A stretch of 64,000 nucleotides of DNA from Exobasidium rhododendri (lineage: Eukaryota; Basidiomycota; Exobasidiomycetes; Exobasidiales; Exobasidiaceae): contig CP110632.1 of the NCBI GenBank assembly GCA_026210745.1, positions 3,037,001 through 3,101,000 of the forward strand, read 5' to 3'. Under the pieces are notes generated by a model that ran no database searches, had not been told where the DNA came from, and saw nothing but the letters and a program-made list of their open reading frames with translations. How positions within the stretch are numbered: position 1 is the first letter of the stretch; each line of letters opens with the position of its first letter. Position numbers and translations under genes: made by a program. Positions 31,209 through 41,756 of the stretch are shown in pieces.

Positions 31209-32858
31209 ATGGGCACGACAACATCGCGACCCATTCTGCATGGGGTAGAGTCTGCCTTGTTACAGGTAGCTCGACTGATCGATACGGTAGTCCGCACAAT
31301 CGAGCATCTTCTCTCGTCCTTGTTCTCAATCTTACTTCCAAGTACACTATACCACGACTTTCCATCCACGGGAGAGAAGATCAAGTTGCGAACGCATAAC
31401 GAGAAAGGGATGCTCCATGACCCTGCTGCCAGATTCAAGCATAACGTCGACTGGAAGAAGAAGAGGGAAGAGAGACTCAAAAGGAGAAAGCTTCGTGCAG
31501 AATGGGCAGCTGCAGGTCTTGACGTGATTGAAATGGAGAAACAAGAACTGGCGAAGAAGAATCGGCAGCAACCTGATCCACAACTACGGCGAACCACTAC
31601 CCCGACAGGCAGCATTGCCATCGTGGACGAAAAGAAGAAAGCGGAGGCAATGCTTGGACCTGTACCTCAAGCTCCGGCTGCTCGGCCTGAAGCTGAAAGG
31701 GAGACGAGGGCAGAGAAAGATAGAGGTAAATTATGGGTAATGAGCAACATCGCACCAAAGACGGTGGCGCAGCAGCCTTTTACTGTGTCAAAAGAGCATG
31801 GCAACCATCGAATGCCGACACGGCCAGATAAGAATGTGGCTTTGGAGTCTGTCAGAGAAACATCACACAATGAACGTCGGGAGTATGCCGTGCATGGTCA
31901 TGGTCATCGTATTGCAAGCGGTGGTAGTGAGCACGCAGACATCTCCTACCAGATTGTTGCCACTTCAAGAAACGGTCAGGAGGACCACAGTCCAGTCAAA
32001 TCGAATGCTCCAAGGCCAAAGTCAAGTACGAAAAGTATCACGCCGCAAGGAATTGTCTCACCCGTGGGGAGAGCAATAACCTCTGCCACGACTGCTTCTC
32101 GCATTCACACACAGACTCAAGCTTCTTCTCGACCCACGCATAAGCCCCATTCTTCATCCTCGCCAACGTATACGCCAATGCCTACCAAAGCCACGGAAAA
32201 CGAGACTGGCCCTACACTTTCGCAGCCTACCCTGATTCAACCGATCGCTAAACGTCTGCAGCGTTCTCTTGACAGTTGCGCTTCTCACCCAAAGACGGAT
32301 GAGTCCAGTCATCTTGTTCTCGGACCGACAAGAAGAGAAACAATTCGAAGCCGAATGGAACCACCGCGAGCCTGCAACCAAGCAAGGCGTTCTTTGGATG
32401 CAGCCTACATAGCTCCACGCTCTTCTACTCCAACGACACCCACTTTGCCAGTCTTTTCGAGCTCGTCAAGTGATGCAGAAAGTATCAGTAGTCGCCGATC
32501 GTTGTTTGATGCAGGTCTGTGTCGAAGCAGCACACCACCTTGTGTTGTTACCTTGGCAGATCGAGCTTGTAAAAGTCGATGGGAAGCTAATGCAAAGGAA
32601 CGAAAGGTCTGGAAGGCAGAAGTGAACCGCATCACCCTTCAGAAACTCAACCAGACTTCCAAGCGACATCATGATACACAAGAGAAGGTCACTGCTAGCA
32701 GTGTGTATGATCTGCGACTGCATCCCACCATGTCAGCCGCATCAAAATCGACCAATCCAGCCTATGTCGCTGATCGTAATTTGCGACGGGCCAGCTTGGA
32801 GCAAACCAACACAGGCAAAGCATGCAAAGTCAGGCGAACTTCCTCTCGGAAGTTGTGA
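31209..32858 (+). CDS. Unrecognised protein with N-myristoylation-like start
   Basis: A single frame of 549 residues. It begins MGTTTSRP: Gly2 with Ser6 fits the N-myristoyltransferase consensus. Residues 12-40 are hydrophobic/amphipathic (VESALLQVARLIDTVV, then LLSSLFSILLP). A basic coiled region (WKKKREERLKRRKLRAEW) follows near 80-105. The remainder to the C-terminus is low-complexity, rich in Ser, Thr, Pro and Arg, without a known domain. Membrane association through a fatty acid plus the short hydrophobic segment is inference. The long antisense frame at 31136-31621 is not considered real. Confidence 0.65.
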   Translation: MGTTTSRPILHGVESALLQVARLIDTVVRTIEHLLSSLFSILLPSTLYHDFPSTGEKIKLRTHNEKGMLHDPAARFKHNVDWKKKREERLKRRKLRAEWAAAGLDVIEMEKQELAKKNRQQPDPQLRRTTTPTGSIAIVDEKKKAEAMLGPVPQAPAARPEAERETRAEKDRGKLWVMSNIAPKTVAQQPFTVSKEHGNHRMPTRPDKNVALESVRETSHNERREYAVHGHGHRIASGGSEHADISYQIVATSRNGQEDHSPVKSNAPRPKSSTKSITPQGIVSPVGRAITSATTASRIHTQTQASSRPTHKPHSSSSPTYTPMPTKATENETGPTLSQPTLIQPIAKRLQRSLDSCASHPKTDESSHLVLGPTRRETIRSRMEPPRACNQARRSLDAAYIAPRSSTPTTPTLPVFSSSSSDAESISSRRSLFDAGLCRSSTPPCVVTLADRACKSRWEANAKERKVWKAEVNRITLQKLNQTSKRHHDTQEKVTASSVYDLRLHPTMSAASKSTNPAYVADRNLRRASLEQTNTGKACKVRRTSSRKL

Positions 32859-33297
32859 TGGCACCCTAGACTCCCCAGCACGGTGGGAAGGAGCAACTTT
32901 CTATCAATCATCCCCTTTTTCTTACCACTAATTACTCAACGAAACGAAACGCCCTTTCATACACTTTCTAGCTCTCAAACCCTAGCGCACCATCTTATAC
33001 CCGCTATCGAACGCACACCATGTCTATACCCCTTTTTCCTGCTCTGTATTCTACTCTCTGCCGTCTCAATCTTCGTATAGACTCCTTTCCCCACCCCTGT
33101 CTAGCTAGAATGAAGTACTGATAAATGTCGTTGTTATTGATCTTTACATGGAGATCGAAGTCAGTAAGAAAGTGACGTGACCAGAGTGCGTGAAGCGCAA
33201 AGGACATAAGGTAGGCGGGATGAGTATGAAATGCAGAAAGGAGGAAAAAGAAAGGAGGTCGTTTGAGATGGTACATGATCGGACTTTTCCCTTTCTT
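32859..33297. other. Convergent 3' regions
   Basis: 439 bases between the ends of a plus-strand gene and the ribosomal protein gene. Only UTR-like sequence was seen; AAACCCTAG at 32979-32987 is a partial telobox-like match. Confidence 0.4.
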
Positions 33298-34145
33298 TTA
33301 CTTCTTTGCAGCAGCGGCTTCCTCATCCTTCTTCTTTTGACGAGCAGATCGAGCTCCTTCGTTTCGGTGGGCAGCTCGAGCAGTTCGTAGGACTCGGAAG
33401 GCTTCGACTTCCTTCTCCTCAGCAGTGATGGCACGAGGTTTCTCAGCCACAATTCCAGCGGGAATGGGGAAGGCGGCAATCGTGTCTCTGGTTGTTTCCA
33501 CATTCTTCAGGTCTGGTTGCTTGCCCTTGTTCTTCTTGCTTCGCGATGGGATGACAATGATTCTGCTCTTGTAAGCCTTGATTCTCTCAACGTTTAGGGC
33601 CAAGCTCTCCTCGCTCTTGTTTCGCCTTCGGTGATCCACTGGAATACCAATCGATCGTGCTTGCTTGGCACCAATACCAGCTGCCTTGATTTCTTCCAAG
33701 GTGAATCCCTTCCCTTCACGGAGCTTGGTGTTGTATTTTAGGGTGGGACATCGTACAGCAGGTCGAAGCGACTTGAGAGGCTTAGCTCCCAAACTGGCAG
33801 CCTTGGCCTGACGAGAATTACGTCTGCGCTTCTTGGCACCAGCTTGGTCAAACCAGACCTTGACTCGTCGTTGCCAATCCTACGAGCAATGGAAAAACAA
33901 GATGTCAGCGACCCTGCAAACGCTTGTTTTTTCTCGGTGCCTATTGCATGCTATGCTATCCCCTCTGCAAGCCCCGCTCCCCTCAACCGTTCATTTCTCT
34001 AATTCATCCTCATCGTTGTGATGCCCCTCGAACCCGTCGCGCTTCACTCTGCCTCTCCACTATTCATGCCTGTCTCCTTTTCTCTCTGCTTGCTCACCTT
34101 TCGGAAATGGTTATTGGCGAGAACGTTGTTGTGGTGGACTGCCAT
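33298..34145 (-). CDS. RPL13: 60S ribosomal protein eL13
   Basis: Exon 1 is 34145-34098 (MAVHHNNVLANNHFRK) and exon 2 is 33879-33298 (209 residues). Both exon ends match the family exactly: HFRK|DWQRRVKVWFDQAGAKKRR. Further blocks are SLRPAVRCPTLKYN, RAGRGFT-like REGKGFTLEEI, KQARSIGIPVDHRRRNKS and SRIIVIPSR. Length is normal. The intron is 218 bases, longer than most here, as is common for early introns of ribosomal protein genes. The protein is a core component of the large subunit. A CACGTG lies 260 bases upstream of the start. Confidence 0.96.
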
Positions 34146-34796
34146 ATTTGCCGATCCTTGATGTGCTTTTCGCCTTGAGTGGTCGGGTATAGAAAGAGAA
34201 TTAGACAGCTACTTTCGCTTTCCAATCTTCAAAATTCTATCAGCTGTCTCTCTCTCCCTTTCCAGAACATCAGGCGCTTCACTCCTTAACATGAATCTCG
34301 AAAGGCCTGGCGAAAGCACTTGCGGCCGAGAGAGTGAGAGCTGCGGCGAATCTTTGCTTAATCATAAGTCCCAAATTCGGCGCGTGGCTTTGAAGGGCCC
34401 TGACCACGTGGAGGCACACATCTGATTTTCCCCACCGTTAGGATCGAATTTTTATTCATATTGCAGACCACCTCGTCTCGATGGCATGGCGGACTTTGTA
34501 CAGATACCGGCACTCTCACACGAAGCTCGACTATGTTTTAAATGGCATGGTGTTAATTGACACGTACGGATGCATTTTTTTACTTTACACAATGTGGAGT
34601 TGACGAGAATTAGGATGAAGCGGACATTAGATGATGATAGACTGGAGCTGATGAGGTGGTATGGAATAAGATGTGGGCGAAAGGGGAGTGAGGATGAGGA
34701 AAAGGGAAGAGAAAGGTTCCGTGGTGGAGGAAGGGAAGCAGCGTGGGAGCGAGGTGGAGAGCGAAGGACATCGGTGAGAGTAAGGGAGACACCTCC
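34146..34796. promoter_or_regulatory. RPL13 promoter and RING/LON gene 3' end
   Basis: 651 bases between two minus-strand genes. A palindromic CACGTG E-box sits at 34405-34410. The part from about 34600 is G/A-rich on the plus strand and belongs to the 3' side of the next gene. No RNA gene was recognised. Confidence 0.45.
34405..34410. promoter_or_regulatory. CACGTG E-box upstream of RPL13
   Basis: Perfect palindrome CACGTG, the binding class of Cbf1/USF-type bHLH proteins. Function is inferred from position only. Confidence 0.35.
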
Positions 34797-37533
34797 TCAT
34801 TGGACACTGCAACCATGGTTGAACCACCAGGTTTGTCGAAGCTGTTCAATCCAATGAACGACGATTCGTAGACGGAGACGAGGACTTCGGATGGGCAGTA
34901 ATTTTGATTTCTCGTGCTCGTCGATGGGCATCACCAAGGCCATCCAATACCCAAAGGCGGCAACGTTGCTTTCATCCGGTAGAGGCCCATATGTGTTGTT
35001 CAATCGTGTCATCAACCACGGTGCTGAGCCAGATCGAAGTGTTCCGATAAAAGCGGTGCACACGGCAACAAGTTGTTTTGTATCCAATTGAGTAAAAGTA
35101 CTGGAGAGCAGGGAGTTTGTTTGCCGTTCTTCTCCACGACTAAGATCGATTCCGACTGCGGCTTGAAACGCAGCTTGCGCTTCCCTTGCTTCTGCCAGGA
35201 CCGCAGGAGAAGCGTTGCTTTCGACCGTTCCCATTGACACTCTTTCCAGGTAATCCTCTGCTTCATCGGATACGTCGTCGATCCGCTCAATCTGGCCAGT
35301 GGTGTAGCCATCGATCGAACCCCTTTCGAGAACACGGAAACGATGTGATCCCACAGTCTCGATCATCGATCGACCGTCTGGAAGCATTTGCACAGTCTTG
35401 ATCTCCAGCATGGTGCCGAAACGAGCCATCCCAGGCACGGGTCCGGACATGTCTTGAGACGGCAAGACCATTCCAAATCTCGGGTTGCCACTCTCTAGAC
35501 ACCTCCGAATCATGAGTCGATAGCGCGGCTCAAAAATGTGCAATATGGTGGGCATGTGTGGAAAGGCGAGTGTGCACACAAAGAGAGGCGTCGAGAGTAG
35601 TGATTCCCTTGCTTCCCTCTCCATCGTCGTCTTCCTTTCGTTGTAGAGAGGTTTGAGACTCAGGGAGGACGACGGTATACTGCTGTCATCTCTTGCCGAT
35701 CTTGGTAGATATTTCAAGTCTGTCGTTTCGGGGTCCTGGTCCTCTTCCTCTTGACTACTAGAGTCCCATTCCGCCGTGAGTAAATTCATCAAAAAGACGT
35801 TGGAGGGGTGCTCTTGGAAGAACGCAAAGCTGGGCATTTCAGTACGGCAAAGTGGGCAAGCGCTACTATGGTCTAGACTGCGAGCGAAGCATTGCCGGCA
35901 GAAGGTATGACCACAGGGTGTCGTCAAAGGCTGGTATAGTAATTGGTAACAGAGCTGACATTCAAGAATATCCATGAGCTCGGAGTGTAGGGTGTCGAAA
36001 GTGAGGCCCTGGTCGACGGTGGAAATCTTTGGTGCAGCCAATCCGGTGCTCAGGACGGCTTTACTCTCGACGCTGATGTCGTCGCTGTCAGTCTTTTCGC
36101 TTCCTTCGTCGGGAGAGCAGGGAAGGTAATGACGTGCAAAAGCTCCTCCGATTTCGTCATCATCTTCGCCTTCTTCGGCGTCTTGCACACTTTCTGCTGG
36201 CGTCAAGTCGGAGTCTTGCTCTTCTTGTTGATTCCAATTGCGACTTGCCTTCTTGTCATCCTCCACCATCATACCCTCGTCAGTGTCGTCATCTTCCTCT
36301 TCCTCGTCTGAATCAGTCGTGGCTCGAATGCCGCCGATAGCGCCGGAGTGCCTTCCCTTTTCGCTCACTCCCAGAGCCGAGTAGAAGTGAGGGTTGATTT
36401 CAGTTCGAGTGCCGGCTGGGTGATGAAGAGCGGCAGAAGGGACAGCCTGTCCAAGGCGTTGTCGTGAAGACGTTTTCCGACTTCGAGGTCGTCGACTGCT
36501 TGTGCTATCGCGTTTGTACATTGCAGATGCCTTGTGCCTGTCAATAATTGCAGAAGGCACTTCACCATATCTACGTAGTAAATCCACTGCTTTAGCCGAC
36601 GTAACATCTGGTCGCATCAGACCGACACCATCGGCAAGTGATGTACCTTGCAACGAGTATCTTGAGACAGCATACTTTTCCGCAAACGATTTCCTGCTCT
36701 GTGCAGGAATGACAATCAGCTTATTGCTCTCTTGATTTTGTGATACAATAAAGCCATCCAAAGGTGCTGAACCTGGTCCGTTGCCTTCAGAAGGAGGCAG
36801 GTGCAGCCCTTTGCCGTCCATTTCGGCACCATAGAAGGCGCTGTGACCGGCCCACAATCCCATTCCTTTCCCAATCGCGCTGCGAGTACAGCCGGCGATG
36901 GGGCATGGGACCGTGGTGCTGGACAAAGGTAGCCTTGGCGGTAGATGTGAAACGCATGGAAGAATGGTGCTGCGTGATTGCTGTGTCGATTCCGAAGTCG
37001 CATGTACAATGCAGCTTAGGCATGAGCTATGGCCGCAAGGAAGCGTGATGGGTTCGTTGACTGGCTTTTCACATTGCGAACAATTGCACAGAGCGAGCAG
37101 CCTTTGTGTCAACCTACGAATATCCGAGTGCTCATTCGAGCCATTATGATGTCTTTCTGCCAATTTTGCCGCATACATCTTTGCTTTGCTGTTTGCTGAA
37201 AGTTTGCTGTTCTGTAGGTAAGCCACTGACTCAAGTGATGTCTTCGCTCGACCATCCTTCCTTGTCCGTAGTGTCCTGCGAACATCTATCATCAGAGCGA
37301 GATGATAGAATAGAATACCGATGCCAAAGATGAGCTAAACGTTACCTTTCTGACGGATTGCCACTTATCACACACTCACCTTCAATGCCAAAAGCGCCAC
37401 TCATCGTACTATTTTGCAACACGGACTGATCGGCCTCTTCGCGGGAAGAGATACTGTTTGTGTCGTCGCTCATCGATATGACAGAGTCGCCAGCTGAATC
37501 TGGAGGTACAAGATCCATATAGGTTTGCATCAT
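34797..37533 (-). CDS. RING-finger and LON-substrate-binding domain protein (LONRF-like E3 ligase)
   Basis: Exon 1 is 37533-37346 and exon 2 is 37275-34797 (888 residues). The join through the GTAACG donor gives NPSER|TLRTRK in phase. A first, atypical RING begins CNCSQCEKPVNEPITLPCGH, with its last Cys pair (CPIAGC) displaced about 40 residues. A long acidic middle follows (about 330-440). A canonical RING then reads CQLCYQLLYQPLTTPCGH, with CRQC and CPLCR. A LON N-terminal-type domain starts at PLFVCTLAFPHMPTILHIFEP, continues with GNPRFGMVLP and ends in a hydrophobic helix. Human LONRF1-3 have the same order. Role by family: ubiquitin ligase linked to protein quality control. Confidence 0.9.
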
Positions 37534-38197
37534 CGCCTTGCTGATCGAATACCCCTAATCCGTCGGATGAAAGATTATGAGAGGCTCTGTTTCCCTCAAA
37601 TGCAGTTGGATGTGAGCTGTGCGACCCGGGAGCGGGGAAGCGCGCGCAAAGGCCCGAGTTGACGTCGTGGCAGTATGAATGGTACGGGTGGTGAGTTGAG
37701 CAAGTATAAGTGTCAAGCTTTATGGGTGTCAGTGGTCTCTGAGAGAAGACGTATGCGTCTGTGTGTGAGTATTAAGGTGTATGGCGGATCGGTGAAGGCG
37801 ACAGAATGGGATGCACTCATAATCAGTAGTGAAATATATAAATTAGAGGTGATTATAATACTATTATGTAGTAAGCAGGCATGATATGGTATTGTAGTGT
37901 AATGTTACAAATGGTACGTTGCTTACGACATGAATGTTCCAGTGCGCCGAACCTGACCTAACGAAAACTATACTACCTCCAATTAAAAGTAGCAGACGTT
38001 TCCGCGCGGTGATTGGTCATGATTGCCACCCAGTTGCGAGAGACTCGATGCGTTTGTGCGCACACGCCCTCTTACTCTCAGCTCCTCGTATTACCCACCG
38101 CCTCTATCGATCATGTGGTCTACTTGCACTCTGGGGTGAAATTCTTGTCCTTTGAAGCCACGAAGAGTCGTGCAGTTTGGTAACAAATTTCATGCCA
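37534..38197. promoter_or_regulatory. Promoter of the RING/LON gene and 3' end of the RNB gene
   Basis: 664 bases between two minus-strand genes. An AT-rich patch spans about 37815-37920. I searched by eye for tRNA boxes and found none. Confidence 0.4.
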
Positions 38198-41100
38198 TCA
38201 CACGGCTTCTACCATGAGGGCACTGACATGACCTGAGATTGCGACGTCCGTCACCTTCACGTGGAACATCGTTCCGATCGCAGGAATTGCACTCCTTGCA
38301 TCCCATCGTAGTAGGGCTGGCAACCCCAGTGTTGACAATTGCACACGGACGATACCTTGCAAGGCGCTGTTCATTCGAAGCTCTTCGATCGAAACGAATG
38401 CTTCGTGGACTTGATTAAGAAGGAGTTCCATCTCCTCTTCTTCCTCGTTTGCCAACGTCAACTTCCCCCTCCTCGCTTCTAGACCGCGAAGTAATTTCAG
38501 ATGCATGTAGTAACGATGAGAAGATCGCTCGTTGTTCCGAAGAAAGGTGTCCATCCTGCTTTGTCGAGGAATGTCAAGGACCAAGTCTTTCGATGTGAAT
38601 GGTAACCCTTCGTTGCTACCGCCATTTCGTAACACTTCCTTTATTTGCCAATGGTTGATCATGTCACAGTACCGTCGAAGAGGACTTGTCACTCGGGCAT
38701 ATCCACTCGTCGAAAGTACGTCTGTATTGGCCTCCGATGCTTTGATTGCCATTTCCGTGTTGATACCCATGGAAAAGTGCTCCTGAGGATCGATCGAAGC
38801 ACTGCCAGACGAAATGTCAATCTTCGATTGTAGCAGCTTCCTGTATGAGACGAGACCTTTTTCATCTCGAAGGGAGAGTATCTTCTGACGTTGCATTCGA
38901 TTCACCGGAGCAGGTTGCTGACGATAAAGGATGGGCAGGTTCTTCGATCTTGCCCAGGCTCCTGCTACCCTACCTGCTAAGATCATCATTTCGGCCACCA
39001 TACCAGTGGCAAAGGTATCCTGTGGTCCAACTCCGAAATCAGCAAGGGAGCCTGTACGATGGTGGATGCGTGGAAAACCAGAAAAAAGTGGGATAGGTGG
39101 GCATTGTCCGTCTATTGCTTGCCAGATGGGCGAGAGAGGCATCATGCCGGGCTCGAGAGAGATGAAGCTGGAGCTGCCCGCTGCAATGAAGGCTCCTCCC
39201 ACGTCTCTCCTTCTCTTTTCCAGTTGAATTGATGCTCGGTGTAAGAGCAAAAGGTCTGCTTCTGCTTCGCCTCCTTGAACCTTCTTCTTAAGGACGTCCG
39301 ACACCTCCTCGTAACTCTTTATTTGCACATTCAAAAGTCTTGACAGTCCCACAGAGATGTCCATGACCTTGCCGTTGTTGATGTCTACCTTTGCACTGAA
39401 TCGAAGTGCATTGGATTGTCCACCTTCGATGCCTTTGTTGTCATGGATACCGTAGGGTTTGGCAAATGAAGTGGGGATCATTGGCCAGTAGCCGTCTGGA
39501 TGATAGTGACTGGAGTGCCTTCTCTTAGCTTCCTGTGCAAGCTGGTCACCGGGTTGTAGACCAATGGTAGGGTCAGCGATTAGCACATGAATCCATACCT
39601 GTGTCTCATCTGACGTCGTCTCAATTGCGATCCCATCGTCCAGCTCTCGCGCCGACGGATCATCAATAACATAGACTGGTGACGTGAAGTCTTTCCGTAT
39701 TCTCTCGTCTCGATCAATGATTGGGTTTGTTGCCGTGGTGGGCATGTATGGCACCTTCTCTTTCACCAACTGTCTGAATTCAGTGTTCAAGGTATTGAGG
39801 TTCTCCCACGGTGTGATGAAACCCAGATCTTGGAGTAGATTTATGATGGTGAACTGATACAAGGTACTGAGTTGGTTGCCTTGAAGATCTCGATCCTGTC
39901 CCATGGAGTTGATCAACAGTTCGTTGTTGTACCCGCAACACTTGGCAATGGTCATTGGAGGGCCAGATATGCCCTCATCCTGTGCCAGACGTACATCACC
40001 GATACAGGCTCGAAGTGCGTTGATTATGACAAGGTCGTCCTGATTCCATTCTAGAGCTAGAATCTCTTTATCACTTCGATACGCACTTGGTGAGCCTGGT
40101 TGATCAGCGCATATCCTTCTGCCTTCCTCTTTTCGCATTCGGATGACTTCCCTTGCTTTCTCACTAAAGAGCCTGATGGGATCGGCGTCATCTTTTGCAC
40201 CATTCGATATAAGTGAAAGGTGATGCTGCACCCACTGGTTGACTACGTGCATTGCTTTGCGGTCCGCGGCCGGTCGTAGTAGGAACGCTTGAGTGTCTCG
40301 ATGCTTGATGGTGTCCCTGGTAAACAAGTTTGGACAGCCCACAAGCAGGTGGTGCGTCGCCAAAAGGACAGCTGCTGACAACATTTCCTTCTCTCCGTCT
40401 TTGATCATTGGCTTGATAGATAGAGGGTGATCGATCAATAGCCTAGCTACTTCCGGAGTTCTGATGTAGTCTTTATGATCAAACACCTCCATCGACTCAT
40501 CACTCAAGAACAAAGATTCGAATGCTGGATTCAATCTCTGCTTTGCAGTCTCTGCCTCTTTCTCAAGCACTCTCAGTCTTCTGCATATCTGTGCTCGATA
40601 CCTCAAACGCTTTTCATCAAAGACATCCTTGGCAGCTTCGCCTGTCAATCCAATCTGAAAGGCGGGACTGGCAGCTTCCCTTGCTAGCTCACTAGCCACG
40701 AATTGAGGAAAGATAACTCCAATGTCACCCACTCTCCAGGCTTGTAGCTCCCCACTGGAAAGAAGTACGCAGACTCCGTTTGATGTCGAGCTCTCCTCCG
40801 AGCCCGAGGTGAAGTTGAATGGCATGATGACACCTACTTCGTTTTCGGCACTGTAGATGGAAAAGGGACGAGGAAGCAATGCATGTAACATCTATACGTC
40901 AGAGAATGTTCGACCCTCCAAGACGCATTAGAAAAAGAAGGAAACTCACCCAAATAAAGCTACAAAATCGCCGGGTAAAACGTCTGCTCCCGCCTTCCTC
41001 GTCTGGATGAGTCTGGACTGAGATCCCACCTCATAAGGTCCACCATCTCGATGCGTCAGATGGTCAAGAGCTCTTCTTTCCTTTGCCAAATCAATAGCTA

Positions 41101-41341
41101 ATACTTGAGCCTCTATTTGCTGATTTTGCTTTATTCTGGACGTTGAGACTCTCATTTGCTTTACACTTGGATCGAAAGGTGCAAATGACAGAGGTTGTGT
41201 GTTTTGCGATGTCAGGTTGGGTCTATTCTTCGCTTGTTTCTTTGATCTGGGCGCTATGTCCTTCACAATATTCATGTCGCTCAGACCGAAGCCCGTCTGG
41301 CGTAGCTTGCCATTCACTTGTCGACGAGCAGTCGCCAGCAT
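38198..41341 (-). CDS. DSS1: RNB-family 3'-5' exoribonuclease, mitochondrial Dss1-like
   Basis: Exon 1 is 41341-40950 and exon 2 is 40850-38198 (1014 residues). The CTACAG acceptor was chosen because it restores phase and reads GDFVALFG|AENEVGVIMPF, the cold-shock-like region before the RNB core. The start ATG gives MLATARRQVNGKLRQ, which looks like a mitochondrial presequence. The RNB signature is VIDDPSARELDDGIAI, then VWIHVLIADPT and a C-terminal SGYARVTSPLRRYCDMINHWQ block. Dss1 is the exonuclease of the fungal mitochondrial degradosome, working with helicase Suv3 to degrade and trim mitochondrial RNA. The position equivalent to E. coli RNase II Asp207 is Glu here; the other acidic residues are kept. 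Confidence 0.87.
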
Positions 41342-41756
41342 GCTGTGCGACGCAAGAAAAGAAGCGGCAAGATCGATGGCAAAGGAGGTGCAAGAGCAAT
41401 GTGCGAATGGGCACAAGAACTTCTTCTGAGTCGCTACGCTATTCCTAGCTTTTATTTTCTTTCTTATTTTTTTCCCTTTCCTGACAATTCCCGCGGCTCA
41501 GAATAAGGTAAGGTAATTATTAGAGATGAAAATGCACCCGTCAAGATCCCCCCCCCCGTTTTGACTTTGTGGGTCAGTGCACGCGATGGGACAAGTTGTT
41601 CCTTGTCGGTGCATTGATAAAAAGAATGGCTATCTGAGCGTGCTGCTGCATCCATCCATCCATCCATCCATCCATCCATCCATCCAGCCATCCTCAGACC
41701 TCCTTCGCCGTCACCCTCGAATCAACTCCGCTCATCCCTCTACTTCATGAGCAGCA
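41342..41756. promoter_or_regulatory. Divergent promoter with a tetranucleotide repeat
   Basis: 415 bases between the RNB nuclease and ankyrin gene starts. It holds a run of ten C (41548-41557) and nine ATCC copies ending 70 bases before the ankyrin ATG. Confidence 0.5.
41650..41685 (+). repeat. ATCC tetranucleotide microsatellite, nine copies
   Basis: Nine perfect ATCC units followed by one imperfect unit. The repeat lies in the likely 5' leader or promoter of the ankyrin gene. Confidence 0.95.

Noticed and set aside
31136-31621. Minus-strand frame of 161 residues overlapping the myristoylation-motif gene
   Set aside because: No protein family features; the plus-strand frame is much longer and continuous.
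34020-34045. GGGTTCGAGG on the minus strand as a tRNA B box
   Set aside because: It lies inside the RPL13 intron and no A box or cloverleaf can be drawn around it.
33880-34097. Possible snoRNA in the RPL13 intron
   Set aside because: One CTGA D-box-like element exists but no proper C box (RTGATGA) pairs with it; 218 bases is not exceptional for such an intron.
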